Positions 27,530 to 37,382 of a stretch of 64,000 bases of DNA are shown here, piece after piece. Location: contig CALKXJ010000004.1 in NCBI GenBank assembly GCA_938003835.1, forward strand, positions 111,682 to 175,681, in the 5' to 3' direction. The translations under genes were made by a program, and so were the position numbers. The DNA comes from an uncultured Bryobacteraceae bacterium. Its GTDB lineage: Bacteria > Acidobacteriota > Terriglobia > Bryobacterales > Bryobacteraceae. How positions within the stretch are numbered: position 1 is the stretch's first letter; each line of letters starts with the position of its first letter. The notes below the pieces were generated by a model. It ran no database searches. It worked only from the letters and a program-made list of their open reading frames with translations, and was not told the DNA's origin.

Positions 27530-29779
27530 TCAGCGGACTGAGGCCGGAGGTCCCAGGTGCTCCTCCAGGAACTCGAATGCCCCGACGCCGTGGATCTGGT
27601 GCGGGCCATCGAAGAACTCGATGCGGGTGCGGCCGGGAATTCTCAGGTCTGCATAATGGCGGCGGACGGTGGCGTACTCATAAGCCACCCACTCGTCGAT
27701 CGAGACCCCGTCGCGGTGGCCGCGCTCGACCATGAAGGGCCGCGGCGCAATCAGCGCGGCCATCTCGGCGTAATTGAAGGTATGGCCGAGGTTGAACTCG
27801 AGCATGTCGTACTCGACCGTGAACATGTAACTGAAGGGGTGGTCCAGATCGGTGATCTTCCAGATCCACTCGTTGAAGTCACCCGAGCAGATCGACAGGG
27901 CGTATTGACGCAGTACGGCAGGCACCCGCATCGCCGCCTTGCCGCCGTAGGAGAGGCCATAGAAGCCGATGCGCGCGGGGTCGACGAACGGGAGCTTCGC
28001 CAGCCACTCGAGCGTGCGCTGGTGCTGGCCGATGATGAAAGAAAACAGCGAGAGCTTCAACGGGTGTGCCTTGCGCAACAGGATCCGGAAATCATGCCCG
28101 CCGATGTAGGGATTCTGCGGGGCGTAGACCACGTAACCTCGCTCGGCCAGCCGCGCGGCAAAACGCGCATAGACGGTTTCGGCCTGCGGGTTCTCCGGGG
28201 CGATCAGGTCTTGCGGCCGGCCTTCGAGACCGTGCTGGCACACCACCACCGGGCGGCGCTCGCCTGGGCGGAGGTTTTTCGGAACCAGCAGGATGCCGTA
28301 GGCGAACACGTCGGACCAGACGGGTAGCAGCACCTCGTAGCCGGCGAAGGCGTCCGCGTCATAGATGCGGCGCGTCTCGGGCGCCAGCGGTTCCGAGGGC
28401 GAAGGCATCTTCCCGATCACCTCTTCCCAGAAGATGCGCCGGTAGGGCTCGACCGAGCGCTCGTATGCTTCCGGGCTCGAGAAGTCGAGCCGGGACAGGA
28501 ACCGGCGGCGGACGAACTCCGAGCGACGGACCAGATGCTGGGTGTAATCGATTAGCTGGTCGAACTGTCGTTTTTGTCGTAGCTCGGGATCGAAACCAGA
28601 ACGGACGTCTGCGGGCGGCCGCCCCGGCGCCGCGAGCCGGGCGCGAGGATCGAGGGACTCGACGAGCCGGGTGAGGGCCGCGCTCGAGCCCGGTCCGCCC
28701 TCGACGAGGCTGAGGCCCTCCCGGGCGCCCTGGCGCTTCCAGATGCGCCGGGCGCGCTCGAACTCGCGCCTCACGGCTTCGGGATCCGGCGTGCGGATGC
28801 GGCCAGGAGCGGCGCCGCGGCGGCCATCGCGCTCGGGCGGAGGTCCGGGTACGTCGGGATGTGCCGATGCTTCGATGATGAGCACGCGCGGAGAGACGAG
28901 GCCGGCAATCTCGGCGTCGCCCAGCTCCTCGAGCTGCGACCAGATGTTGCGATAGATCGGCTCGCTCCAGACCTCCTCCCTGGGGGCGAAGTAACCCGAG
29001 ACGAGCGCAGCCCGAATGCGTTCGTCGAGCGCCGCCGCATGCAGCGCCAGCAGGCCGCCCTCGCCGTAGCCGATCACGCCGATGGGCCGGGGCGGAACCG
29101 AGGCCGCGAACCAGTCGACGAGGGCAAGCACTTTCTGCACCTCGTAACCGATGATGTGCCGGCCCATCTCGTAGGCCATTCGATAAACGAACTCGCGATG
29201 CGGCTGGTTGGTAAAGCGCACGCCCTCGCGGCCCGAGTAGGTGTCTTTGCGGTCGATCAGCGTGGGAATGACTACCAGGAATCCGGATTCGGCCAGGCGC
29301 CGGGCGAACTGCGCTTCGGCAGCGACGCCGGGTGCCACTCCAACGAGCATTTCCGGCGTCCAGTCCGCGTCGCCGAGAGCGACCAGACGGCCACGCGGCG
29401 GCTTGCGCGGCTCGAGCAGGAGCCCTTCGCCGTCGACGCCGGCAAAGACCGGCCAGCGGATGGCGCGCACCGTGTAGGAAGGCGCCGTCGCGACGATCTC
29501 GTTACGGAGGAGCGTCGCATCGGGCGCCGGCGCCTGGAAGGCGACCCGCACGTCGACCGCCCCGATCAGCTCGCGCAGGCGCTCCCGCAGGAGGGAAGCG
29601 GAATGTCCGGCGCTCTCGCGCCGGGCCGGGGCTTCCGCCAGCCGCCGCATCAGGTAGCGGTCGATTCCCGCCACCATCTGGGCGGCCAGATCTCCTTGCC
29701 GGACGAGCGGGGCGGTGTTTTCGAGCGGCTGGCCGAGCAGCGACCAGCCTGCCAGCAGCAGGGCGGCGAGTGTGCGCAT
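27530..29779 (-). CDS. Exported two-module alpha/beta hydrolase (acetyl-esterase/DLH-like)
   Basis: A 749-residue protein with a Sec signal (LAALLLAGWSLLG). Two alpha/beta-hydrolase modules are visible. The first, about residues 100-310, has GYGEG at 237-241, where the GxSxG serine is Gly239. The second, about residues 480-745, has an intact GLSYG elbow with Ser610, HGLEG oxyanion-type residues and a C-terminal FFDGPHQIHG supplying His. The second module is therefore probably the active one, hydrolysing an ester such as an acetylated polysaccharide. Large hydrolases of this type are frequent in Solibacter-like genomes. It is divergent from the SOD gene. Confidence 0.78.
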   Translation of the reverse strand: MRTLAALLLAGWSLLGQPLENTAPLVRQGDLAAQMVAGIDRYLMRRLAEAPARRESAGHSASLLRERLRELIGAVDVRVAFQAPAPDATLLRNEIVATAPSYTVRAIRWPVFAGVDGEGLLLEPRKPPRGRLVALGDADWTPEMLVGVAPGVAAEAQFARRLAESGFLVVIPTLIDRKDTYSGREGVRFTNQPHREFVYRMAYEMGRHIIGYEVQKVLALVDWFAASVPPRPIGVIGYGEGGLLALHAAALDERIRAALVSGYFAPREEVWSEPIYRNIWSQLEELGDAEIAGLVSPRVLIIEASAHPDVPGPPPERDGRRGAAPGRIRTPDPEAVRREFERARRIWKRQGAREGLSLVEGGPGSSAALTRLVESLDPRARLAAPGRPPADVRSGFDPELRQKRQFDQLIDYTQHLVRRSEFVRRRFLSRLDFSSPEAYERSVEPYRRIFWEEVIGKMPSPSEPLAPETRRIYDADAFAGYEVLLPVWSDVFAYGILLVPKNLRPGERRPVVVCQHGLEGRPQDLIAPENPQAETVYARFAARLAERGYVVYAPQNPYIGGHDFRILLRKAHPLKLSLFSFIIGQHQRTLEWLAKLPFVDPARIGFYGLSYGGKAAMRVPAVLRQYALSICSGDFNEWIWKITDLDHPFSYMFTVEYDMLEFNLGHTFNYAEMAALIAPRPFMVERGHRDGVSIDEWVAYEYATVRRHYADLRIPGRTRIEFFDGPHQIHGVGAFEFLEEHLGPPASVR

Positions 29780-29842
29780 GTCTCGATGTTAAAATAGGGA
29801 CTTCTGGGTTCAAGCCTCGAATTCCATCCCTGGGGGGAAAAC

Positions 29843-30538
29843 ATGGAGAGACGCGATTTTCTGCGCCGAGTGAGTCTTCCTGCCGCCGCCTGGTGGCTGG
29901 GCCCGTCGGGTGCGGCTCAGGCCGCCGAGCCGTTCCGGCTGCCGGATCTGCCGTATCCCTACGATGCGCTCGAGCCGCACATCGACACGCTGACGATGCA
30001 GATCCATCACGGCAAGCACCACGCCGCTTACGTGAACAACCTCAACGCCGCCATCAGCAAGTATCCGGACTGGGCAGCGAAGTCAATCGAAGAGATCGTC
30101 CGGAACATCGACCAGGTGCCGGAGCCCATCCGCACCACCGTGCGCAACAACGGCGGCGGGCATGTCAACCACACCTTCTTCTGGGAGATCATGTCGCCCA
30201 AGGGCGTGCGCCAGCCGCGAGGCGAGCTGGCAAAGGCGATCGACAAGCGCTTCGGCAGCTTCGCCAAGTTCCAGGAGGAGTTCACTCGCGCAGCCATGGG
30301 CCGCTTCGGCAGCGGCTGGGCGTGGTTGTCGGTGGATAGAAACCGGCAGCTGGTGGTGGAGTCCACTCCGAACCAGGACACGCCGCTCATGGAGGGACGG
30401 ACGCCGATCCTCGGCCTCGACGTCTGGGAGCACGCCTACTACCTGAAGTATCAGAACCGCCGGGCCGACTACGTTGCCGCCTTTTACAACGTGATTAACT
30501 GGGACCGCGTGAGCGAGCTCTACCGGAAGCTGGCCTGA
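29843..30538 (+). CDS. sodA: Tat-exported Mn superoxide dismutase
   Basis: A 231-residue MnSOD with a Tat leader, [16 protein letters not shown], ahead of a normal SOD core from about residue 31. Metal ligands are His55 (IHHGKHH), His110 (NHTFFW), Asp193 and His197 (LDVWEHAYY). TPNQDTPLM carries the Gln typical of the Mn type. It dismutates superoxide; the leader would put it in the periplasm. The start ATG follows an AT-rich gap of 63 bp from the divergent hydrolase gene. No metal-transport partner is visible. Confidence 0.92.
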   Translation: MERRDFLRRVSLPAAAWWLGPSGAAQAAEPFRLPDLPYPYDALEPHIDTLTMQIHHGKHHAAYVNNLNAAISKYPDWAAKSIEEIVRNIDQVPEPIRTTVRNNGGGHVNHTFFWEIMSPKGVRQPRGELAKAIDKRFGSFAKFQEEFTRAAMGRFGSGWAWLSVDRNRQLVVESTPNQDTPLMEGRTPILGLDVWEHAYYLKYQNRRADYVAAFYNVINWDRVSELYRKLA

Positions 30539-30782
30539 GAACCTCGGCGAAGCCAGGCGCCGTGCCCGCGCAGCGCGACGAGGGTCTGCTTGCTGCGACG
30601 TTGCCGGGGGAAAGGATCGTGACGGCGTGGCGCGGACCTGGCCGGTCTGAAACGCTGTCTGGCGGAGCTTGCTTTGACTTCCGTAGCCTTGTTGCCTGTG
30701 TCGCGATCGTACCGGGCAGTTTCACGGCCCCTCCCGAATCAAGGATTCCTTCCGGCGCCATGAGGCGGACGGGAGCTCGGCA

Positions 30783-31736
30783 GTGATAGAGAAAGAAATC
30801 GACGGGCCGCTGTTGACCGTGGTAGTGGCCGTGGTTTGTGACACCCTGCGGTCGCGGTCCGATGTCACCTATCTGGAACGGACCTTGGAGGCGCTGACCC
30901 GCCAGCAGGAGGCGCCGCCCATGGAGATCCTGGTTCCCTACCACGCCGGCATACGGGGAATCGAAAGCCTCCGGGAGCGCTATCCGCAGGTGAAGTTCCT
31001 GCAATGCGAGAATCTGGCCACCTACCGCGCGGACGTTCCGGGTCGGGACCATCATGATGAGCTGCGCGCCCGCGCGCTGCGGGCGGCAGCCGGTGAAATC
31101 GTGGCGCTGACCGAGGATCACGGACGGCCGGACCCCCGATGGTGCGCCAATATTGTGAAGGCGTACCAGCAGGACTACTCCGCCGTGGGCGGCGCCATTG
31201 AGAACGGCGTCGACCGGCTGCTCAACTGGGCGGTGTACTTCTGCGATTTTGGGGCTTACCAGAATCCGGTCGCTGCCGGGCCGACAACAATGATCAGCGA
31301 TGTCAACGCCTCCTACCGGCGTGAGGCGCTCGAGAAGATTCGTCCGGTCTGGGAGCAGAGCTTCAACCAGGTGCTCGTTAACCGCGCCATTTTGGAGCGC
31401 GGCGGCAGGCTCGGCATCTTTCCGGATATTGTCGTCCGCCAGTACCGGGAGGGCCTGCGGTGGAGCGAGGCGCTGGCGGAACGCTTCATCTGGGGGCGCT
31501 CGTTCGCCGCGGCCCGGTGCGGTTGGATCGGGCGCGGGGAGCGGCTTCTGAGGGTCGTCATCGCACCTGTTCTGCCCGCGGTCCTGGCGGCTCGGATGGC
31601 GGCCAACGTCTTGCGGAGGGGCCGCCTGCGAAGAAAGTTCGCCGCCGCCTTCCCGCTCATCCTTTTGCTTGAGGTGAGCTGGTCGCTTGGGGAGCTCACC
31701 GGCTACTTGACGGGCACCGCAACCGGAGCCGACTAG
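30783..31736 (+). CDS. GT2 glycosyltransferase
   Basis: A 317-residue family-2-type transferase beginning GTG 30783 with LLTVVVAVVCDTLRSRSDVTYL. The nucleotide-binding region is ARALRAAAGEIVALTEDHGRPDPRW, which stands in for the usual DxD strand. The C-terminal quarter is hydrophobic and basic, suggesting membrane association. It is the first gene of the plus-strand glycan cluster that runs to 40 kb. The 244 bp upstream, between the SOD gene and this one, hold nothing I recognise. The acceptor is unknown. Confidence 0.75.
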   Translation: MIEKEIDGPLLTVVVAVVCDTLRSRSDVTYLERTLEALTRQQEAPPMEILVPYHAGIRGIESLRERYPQVKFLQCENLATYRADVPGRDHHDELRARALRAAAGEIVALTEDHGRPDPRWCANIVKAYQQDYSAVGGAIENGVDRLLNWAVYFCDFGAYQNPVAAGPTTMISDVNASYRREALEKIRPVWEQSFNQVLVNRAILERGGRLGIFPDIVVRQYREGLRWSEALAERFIWGRSFAAARCGWIGRGERLLRVVIAPVLPAVLAARMAANVLRRGRLRRKFAAAFPLILLLEVSWSLGELTGYLTGTATGAD

Positions 31737-31784
31737 TGGTATTCTGAACACGTTCGACGCCTCCTTCCCGGGATCGGACAGGCG

Positions 31785-33086
31785 GTGAGCGGGCACGGGA
31801 CGGCTTGGATGGACCGGCCGCTGAATTTTCTTCACATCACGACCTTCTACCCGCCTTACAGCTTCGGGGGGGACGCGATTTATGTGTACCGGCTGTGCCA
31901 CGCGCTGGGCGATGCCGGCCACGAGGTCGACGTAGTCCATTGCGTCGACTCCTACCATCTGCTGCATCCGGATCCGCCGCGGCTGGAGTTTGCGCCTCAT
32001 CCACGCGTGAGGCGACACGAACTGCGCAGCCGCCTCGGCAGCCTTTCTCCGCTGTTGACCTACCAGACGGGCCGGCCGCTGCTTAAAGGGCGGCAGTTGC
32101 GCGAGATTCTCTTCAGCCGCCACTACGACGTGGTGCACTTCCACAATATTTCGCTTCTCGGTCCGAAGATCCTCACCTTGAAGCCGGCCGGGCGTCCGAT
32201 CAAGCTCTACACAGCTCATGAGCACTGGCTGATCTGTCCCACGCATGTTCTCTGGAAGTTCAACCGGGCGCCCTGCGACCGGCCGCAGTGCCTGGCTTGC
32301 ACTCTCCGCGCGTGGCGCCCCCCACAGCTTTGGCGGTACACGCGCCTGCTGGAGCACTGCGCCGGGCACGTCGATCAGTTTCTCTCGCCGAGCCGTTTTT
32401 CCGCGGGGATGCACGCCAGCCGCGGCTTCCCACATCCGCTGGCGCCTCTTCCCTATTTCACCGAGTTGCGCGACGAAGATTGGAGTGCCCCGGGCCCCCG
32501 GCCGCATCCGCGTCCCTATTTTCTGTTTGTTGGGCGGCTGGAGGCGATCAAGGGACTGCACACCCTGCTTCCGCTCTGGAGCCAGGTGAAAGGGGCCGAT
32601 CTGCTGGTGGCGGGGGCGGGAACGCAGGCCGGGCAGTTGCGCGCCATGGCGGCGGGTGACGCGCGGATTCACTTTCTCGGCGAACAATCTCAAAAGCAAC
32701 TAGGTTCTCTTTACTGCCACGCCGTCGCCTGCATCGTGCCTTCGATCACTTATGAAACATTCGGGATCGTCTCGATCGAGGCGTTCGCCCGGAAAACCCC
32801 GGTGATCGTCCGCGACCTTGGCGCGCTGCCGGAAGTAGTCGAGGAAAGTGGCGGCGGCTTTGTCTTCCGGACAGATCGGGAGTTGCTCGAAGCGATCGAG
32901 GCGGTGCTGGCTTCCCCCGGGCTGCGGAACGAGCTGGGCGAGCGCGGCTACGAGGCGTTCCGGCGGAACTGGAGCCCCGAGGCTCACCTGAAGCGGTACA
33001 TGGAGATCATTGAAGCGACAGCGAAAAGGAAGTATGGAAAGGCCCCATGGAAAGCCGCTGCGGAAATTCACGCCGCGCGGCCCTGA
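31785..33086 (+). CDS. GT4 glycosyltransferase
   Basis: A 433-residue GT-B transferase from GTG 31785; ATG 31809 is an alternative. The N-terminus ITTFYPPYSFGGDAIYVYRLCHALGDAGHEV is the GT4 acceptor-domain signature. The donor domain has PYFLFVGRLEAIKGL and the conserved EX7E region VPSITYETFGIVSIEAFA. A Cys-rich insertion CDRPQCLAC occurs near residue 165. Retaining GT4 enzymes add mannose, glucose, GlcNAc and similar sugars to growing glycans. The following epimerase gene starts 15 bp later. Confidence 0.88.
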   Translation: MSGHGTAWMDRPLNFLHITTFYPPYSFGGDAIYVYRLCHALGDAGHEVDVVHCVDSYHLLHPDPPRLEFAPHPRVRRHELRSRLGSLSPLLTYQTGRPLLKGRQLREILFSRHYDVVHFHNISLLGPKILTLKPAGRPIKLYTAHEHWLICPTHVLWKFNRAPCDRPQCLACTLRAWRPPQLWRYTRLLEHCAGHVDQFLSPSRFSAGMHASRGFPHPLAPLPYFTELRDEDWSAPGPRPHPRPYFLFVGRLEAIKGLHTLLPLWSQVKGADLLVAGAGTQAGQLRAMAAGDARIHFLGEQSQKQLGSLYCHAVACIVPSITYETFGIVSIEAFARKTPVIVRDLGALPEVVEESGGGFVFRTDRELLEAIEAVLASPGLRNELGERGYEAFRRNWSPEAHLKRYMEIIEATAKRKYGKAPWKAAAEIHAARP

Positions 33087-33101
33087 GGGCGTCAGGGAAT
33101 T

Positions 33102-34157
33102 ATGTCGACGTTCTTGATTACCGGCGGCGCCGGTTTCATCGGCTCGCACTTGGCCGAGAAACTCCTGGACCTCGATGAGAAGGTTCTGATTCTGGACGAC
33201 TTGTCGAGCGGCAGCGTGCGCAACATCGCCCACCTGCGGTCCAACCCGAAGCTGGAGTTTCAGGCCGGTAGCATCTTTGAGCGCGGCCTGCTGCGGGAGA
33301 TGGTGGACGCCGCCGACATCATCGTCCACCTGGCGGCGACCGTGGGGGTGCTGAACATCATTGAAAGTCCCGTCACGACCATTCAGAACAACGTCGGCGG
33401 GACGGAGGCCGTGCTACAGGCGGCGGCGAAAAAGCGGAAGAAGGTCATCGTGGCCTCCACCTCCGAAGTCTACGGCAAGAGTAACGAGCCGGTTTTCCGG
33501 GAGGACGGGGACCTCGTATTCGGGCCGACCAGCAAATCCCGCTGGAGCTACGCCTCGAGCAAGGTTGTCGACGAGTTCCTCACGCTCGCCTATTGGAAGG
33601 AGTACCGTGTTCCCACAATCATCGTCCGCCTCTTCAACACTATCGGGCCCCGGCAAAGCGGCCGCTACGGGATGGTGGTGCCGCGGTTCCTGCGGCAGGC
33701 GCTCTCCGGGCAGAACCTGACGGTCTTCGGCACCGGCAACCAGAGCCGGTGTTTCACTTATGTCGCCGACGTGGTGGAGTGGCTGCTGCTGCTCGCCGCC
33801 AACGACAAGGCCGTCGGAGAAGTGTTCAATCTCGGCAATCCCGAGGAGGTGACCATCAACGAGCTGGCGCGCCGCATCATCGAGCTGACGGGCGCCCGCG
33901 TCGGCATCGACCACATCCCTTACTCACAGGCCTACGAAGAGGGGTTCGAGGACATGGAGCGGCGGGTGCCGGACATCACCAGGATTCGCGCGTTCACTGG
34001 TTACTCCCCGCGGTATTCGCTGGATGACGCCCTCCGGCTCACGCGCGACTGGTTTGTCGCCGAAAAGATTCTCGAGGAGTCCACCGCCTTCCACTATGGA
34101 CTCGGGCAGCTCGGGGGCGCCCCGCGCAGTGTCAGGCACGACAAGACCTCCGAGTGA
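33102..34157 (+). CDS. NAD-dependent nucleotide-sugar epimerase/dehydratase
   Basis: A 351-residue extended SDR with TGGAGFIGSHL, the STSEVYGKSNEP strand and YASSK (Tyr/Lys catalytic pair). The sequence FNTIGPRQSGRYGMVVPRF is typical of UDP-glucuronate decarboxylase / UDP-sugar 4-epimerase relatives. The sugar is not assignable. It differs from the epimerase at 10.2 kb, so at least two nucleotide-sugar modifying enzymes of this superfamily are present. It lies inside the glycan cluster; its last 29 bp overlap the flippase start I propose. Confidence 0.87.
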   Translation: MSTFLITGGAGFIGSHLAEKLLDLDEKVLILDDLSSGSVRNIAHLRSNPKLEFQAGSIFERGLLREMVDAADIIVHLAATVGVLNIIESPVTTIQNNVGGTEAVLQAAAKKRKKVIVASTSEVYGKSNEPVFREDGDLVFGPTSKSRWSYASSKVVDEFLTLAYWKEYRVPTIIVRLFNTIGPRQSGRYGMVVPRFLRQALSGQNLTVFGTGNQSRCFTYVADVVEWLLLLAANDKAVGEVFNLGNPEEVTINELARRIIELTGARVGIDHIPYSQAYEEGFEDMERRVPDITRIRAFTGYSPRYSLDDALRLTRDWFVAEKILEESTAFHYGLGQLGGAPRSVRHDKTSE

Positions 34158-35658
34158 CGCCGCGGCCGAGGTTTCAGGCGCCGAAGCGGTCGCGGGGTTC
34201 CCTGCCTCGCCTGCTTCTCCGGCGCAGGCGCGGAATCTGGCGCGAAACTATCTGTTTCTCGTGGCGGGCGAGACACTGGCCAAGGCGGCGAACTTCCTCG
34301 CCTTCGTCTGGCTGGGACGGACGCTTGGGGCGGAGCGCTACGGAAGCCTCGAGTTCACCCTGGCCCTAATGGTCTTCTTTACGCTTCCGGTGGATATGGG
34401 ACTGGGAGTCTTCGGGGCACGGGAGGTGGCCCGCAACCCGCAGGCCGGCGCGCGCCTCTTGGCGGGGATCACGGCGCTTCGCGGTTTGCTCGCCCTGGCT
34501 TCGATGGGTTGCCTGGCGGTTGTTGCCGTTCTGCTTCCCGTACCGGCCGAAGTCAGGGAGCTCCTGTTGTTCTACGGGTGCAGCCTCCTGGGAATCCCGT
34601 TGCTGTTGCAATGGTACTTCCAGGGCCATGACGAGATGCTTTGGGTGGCGCTGGCCTCGGTGGTTCGCTACGGCGTCTTCGCCGGGCTGGTTCTCTGGCT
34701 TGTTGCTCCGGAGACCCCCCTCCGATGGGTCGGGCTGATCGAGTGTGCGGCCGTGTCGGCCGGGGCGCTATTCTGCGTGTTCGTGGCGCTCCGGCGGTTC
34801 GGCGTTTGGCCGCTGCGCCTGGCGGGAGTCCGGGCGGGGGCCGCCTACCTGCGCGAGGCGGCGCCGATCGGGCTGACCGAACTGGTCTGGGCCTTGCTGT
34901 GGTACGTCGCCACGGTAGTCTCCGGCCTGCTGGTCAAAGACGCCTCGCTCGGCTGGTTTGGCGCCGCGCACCGCATCCTGATGGCGCTTCACACCTTCGT
35001 CTGGCTGTATTTCTTCAACCTGCTGCCGTCGATCGCGCGGACCTCCCACGGCCCGAGAGACGAGCTGGAGAAGCTGCTTTCGGTCTCGCTTCGGCTGACC
35101 GCCTGGGTCGGCATGTTCGTGGCGCTTCTCGGAACTGTTCTTTCCCAGGAGGCCTTGCGGCTCGCCTACGGAGCCAGGTTTTCCGCAGGCGGGCCCGTGC
35201 TGGCGACGCTCGTCTGGGTAATTCCCGTCGCCCTTGCGAGTGGCCACTACCGCTATACGCTGATCGCCTACGGCCGCCAGGCGCTGTTGTTGCGCGCCAC
35301 CGGATGTGCCGCAGTCGCAGTGGTGGCCGGATGCCTGATCCTCGTTCCGCGTGTAGGCACCCTGGGAGCCGCGTGGTCACTGTTGGCGGGCTGCGTGCTC
35401 GAGCTCGGCCTGACCAAGGGTTACGTCAACCGCGAGATTGCCCGAGTGCCGGTCCTGGCTTCGGTGAGTCGTCCGGCGGCGGCCGCCGCAGGCGCCTTCT
35501 TGTTGCATCGGGGACTTGATTTCCGGGATCCCTTTCTGGCGGGCGCAACTGTCGGGCTCGTGTTTCTCGGCGTGATGGTGGTCTGGGAACGCAGCCGGCT
35601 GATGCGGTGGAGGCAGGCAGGCGGGCCGACTGGGGGCCGGCCACAGGGACAACCATAG
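34129..35658 (+). CDS. Polysaccharide flippase (Wzx/MATE-like)
   Basis: About 509 residues of strongly hydrophobic sequence with roughly 12-14 predicted membrane helices and a typical N-terminal LARNYLFLVAGETLAKAANFLAFVWLGRTLGAERYG segment of the oligosaccharide flippase family. GTG 34129 is the most plausible start because upstream codons lie inside the epimerase gene; the exact start is uncertain. Such proteins move lipid-linked oligosaccharides across the inner membrane. Its place among glycosyltransferases supports export of a lipid-linked repeat unit. Confidence 0.82.
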   Translation: MSGTTRPPSDAAAEVSGAEAVAGFPASPASPAQARNLARNYLFLVAGETLAKAANFLAFVWLGRTLGAERYGSLEFTLALMVFFTLPVDMGLGVFGAREVARNPQAGARLLAGITALRGLLALASMGCLAVVAVLLPVPAEVRELLLFYGCSLLGIPLLLQWYFQGHDEMLWVALASVVRYGVFAGLVLWLVAPETPLRWVGLIECAAVSAGALFCVFVALRRFGVWPLRLAGVRAGAAYLREAAPIGLTELVWALLWYVATVVSGLLVKDASLGWFGAAHRILMALHTFVWLYFFNLLPSIARTSHGPRDELEKLLSVSLRLTAWVGMFVALLGTVLSQEALRLAYGARFSAGGPVLATLVWVIPVALASGHYRYTLIAYGRQALLLRATGCAAVAVVAGCLILVPRVGTLGAAWSLLAGCVLELGLTKGYVNREIARVPVLASVSRPAAAAAGAFLLHRGLDFRDPFLAGATVGLVFLGVMVVWERSRLMRWRQAGGPTGGRPQGQP

Positions 35659-35681
35659 CGGAAAAGGGGGCTATTGAGGCG

Positions 35682-37370
35682 ATGGCTAAACTGGGGGCGA
35701 GGGTGGCGGCAGCGTGCGTCGTCGCCGCGGGTCTAACTCTGCTGGCTGCGGCAGCCTTCCTCTCAGCGGCGGGCTGGGAGGAGCTCCTGCGGGGAGAGGC
35801 GACCGGACGGCTGGCCTGGGGTCCGAATCTGTTCCGCGTCCTGCTCGTTGCCCACGGTGCCGTGTTGGCGGTCGTCGGGATCCGGCTGTGGCGGAAAGGG
35901 TTGGCCGAGCGCCGCCGTCTTGAGTGGCCCGAGGCGCTGTCATTGTCCGCACTCGCGCCTTTGCTGGCGCTGACGCTGGTAGGGGCCGTGCTTCGCCTGC
36001 TTCACCTCGAATCCCAGCTCTGGCTCGATGAGGTGCTGACTCTGGTCGAAATTGTCCGGCGATCGCTCGGGGAGATCGTCTCGAGCTTCCCCAGCCAAAA
36101 CCAGCACATGCTCTATTCGATCCTGGCCAAGTTCGCCATGGAGATTTTCGGAGAGAGCGCCTGGGCGCTCCGGCTGCCGGCCGCCATCTTTGGCGTGCTG
36201 AGCCTGTGGCCGCTCTATGCCCTGGGGCTCCGGCTGAGCGGGCGGCTTCCCGCCCTGCTCGCGTGCGCCCTTATGACGTTCTCCTACCACCACATCTGGT
36301 TTTCCCAGAACGCTCGCGGCTACACCGGGTTGCTCCTGTTTGCCACCCTGGCCACCTGGCTGTGGATGGAGGCGACGCGGCGCGACCGCTGGTCATGGTG
36401 GCTGGCCTATGCCGTCGCCGTCTTCTTCGGAGTCTGGGTCCAGATGACGATGCTGTTCGTCGTAGCCGGGCATGGGATTGTGTGGCTCGGGAATCTCCTC
36501 CGGCGGCGGAGGGCCCTGAGCGCTGTCGACGCCAGGCCTGTCGTCGCCTGGCTGCTGGCCGGTAGCTTGAGCTTGCAGGTCTATGCCTTCAGCCTGCCCG
36601 AGTTCCTGCGGTCGGCGGCGGGCGAAGTCTCGATGCCTTCGGCCTGGACCGATCCGCTGTGGCTGGTGGCCGAGGTGGTTCGGAATCTGTCGATCGTCCC
36701 CGGAGGCGTGGCGGCCGTTGCGGCTGGAGCAGCCGTGCTCGGGCTCGGCTGGTGGAGCCTGTTCCGGCGGGACGGCAGCGCGGCGCTGGCCATGGTGCTT
36801 CCGGTGGCGCTCTGCGCGGTGACCATGATCGTGCTCGCTCACAATCTCTGGCCGCGCTTTTTCTTCTTTGCGATGGGCTTCGCCTTGCTGCTCGTGGTCG
36901 AAGGCGCGCTCCGGTTCGGGGAGCTTGCGGGCCGGTTGTTTCGAGGGCGAGCGTTGCTCACCCAACACCTGGGCCCGGGGGTGGCAGGACTGCTGGTGGC
37001 CGCTTTCATCGTCACTTCAGGCAAAGCCTGGGCCTTGCCGAAGCAGGACTACCTGGGGGCGAAAACCTACATCGAGGCACGACTCGAGCCCGGCGACGCC
37101 GTCGTGGCGGTGGGGCTGGCGGCCAAGGTTTACAAAGACTACTATGCGCCGCACTGGGCGGTGGCTGCGACGCCGGAAGAGCTGGACAGCCTGCGGCGGA
37201 ACCACAGGCGCCTATGGCTGGTGTATACCTTGCCCGTGCAGCTTCAGGGCTTCGAGCCCGGGCTCTGGGCGGCCATTCAGCGCGACTTCATCGTCGTGAG
37301 TGTCTTCCCCGGAACCTTGGGCGGCGGCGAGGTCTACGTCTGCCGGGAGCGGGCGAGCCCCGTACAATGA
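35682..37370 (+). CDS. GT39/ArnT-like membrane glycosyltransferase
   Basis: A 562-residue integral membrane protein from ATG 35682. After two N-terminal helices, LHLESQLWLDEVLTL carries the conserved acidic pair of the GT39/GT83 (PMT/ArnT) first loop. FSQNARGYTGLLLF and many further helices follow. A soluble C-terminal part of about 100 residues ends the protein. Enzymes of this group use lipid-phosphate sugars as donors on the outer face of the membrane. The two polyprenyl-phosphate GT2-type genes in the window could supply such donors, an inference. Confidence 0.78.
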   Translation: MAKLGARVAAACVVAAGLTLLAAAAFLSAAGWEELLRGEATGRLAWGPNLFRVLLVAHGAVLAVVGIRLWRKGLAERRRLEWPEALSLSALAPLLALTLVGAVLRLLHLESQLWLDEVLTLVEIVRRSLGEIVSSFPSQNQHMLYSILAKFAMEIFGESAWALRLPAAIFGVLSLWPLYALGLRLSGRLPALLACALMTFSYHHIWFSQNARGYTGLLLFATLATWLWMEATRRDRWSWWLAYAVAVFFGVWVQMTMLFVVAGHGIVWLGNLLRRRRALSAVDARPVVAWLLAGSLSLQVYAFSLPEFLRSAAGEVSMPSAWTDPLWLVAEVVRNLSIVPGGVAAVAAGAAVLGLGWWSLFRRDGSAALAMVLPVALCAVTMIVLAHNLWPRFFFFAMGFALLLVVEGALRFGELAGRLFRGRALLTQHLGPGVAGLLVAAFIVTSGKAWALPKQDYLGAKTYIEARLEPGDAVVAVGLAAKVYKDYYAPHWAVAATPEELDSLRRNHRRLWLVYTLPVQLQGFEPGLWAAIQRDFIVVSVFPGTLGGGEVYVCRERASPVQ

Positions 37371-37382
37371 GAGAGCGGTTCC

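Noticed and set aside
30495..32699. Very long antisense open frame (more than 700 codons) opposite the SOD and glycosyltransferase genes
   Set aside because: It lies opposite well-supported genes, shows no family motif and has the composition expected from GC-rich third positions; similar antisense frames occur throughout the window.
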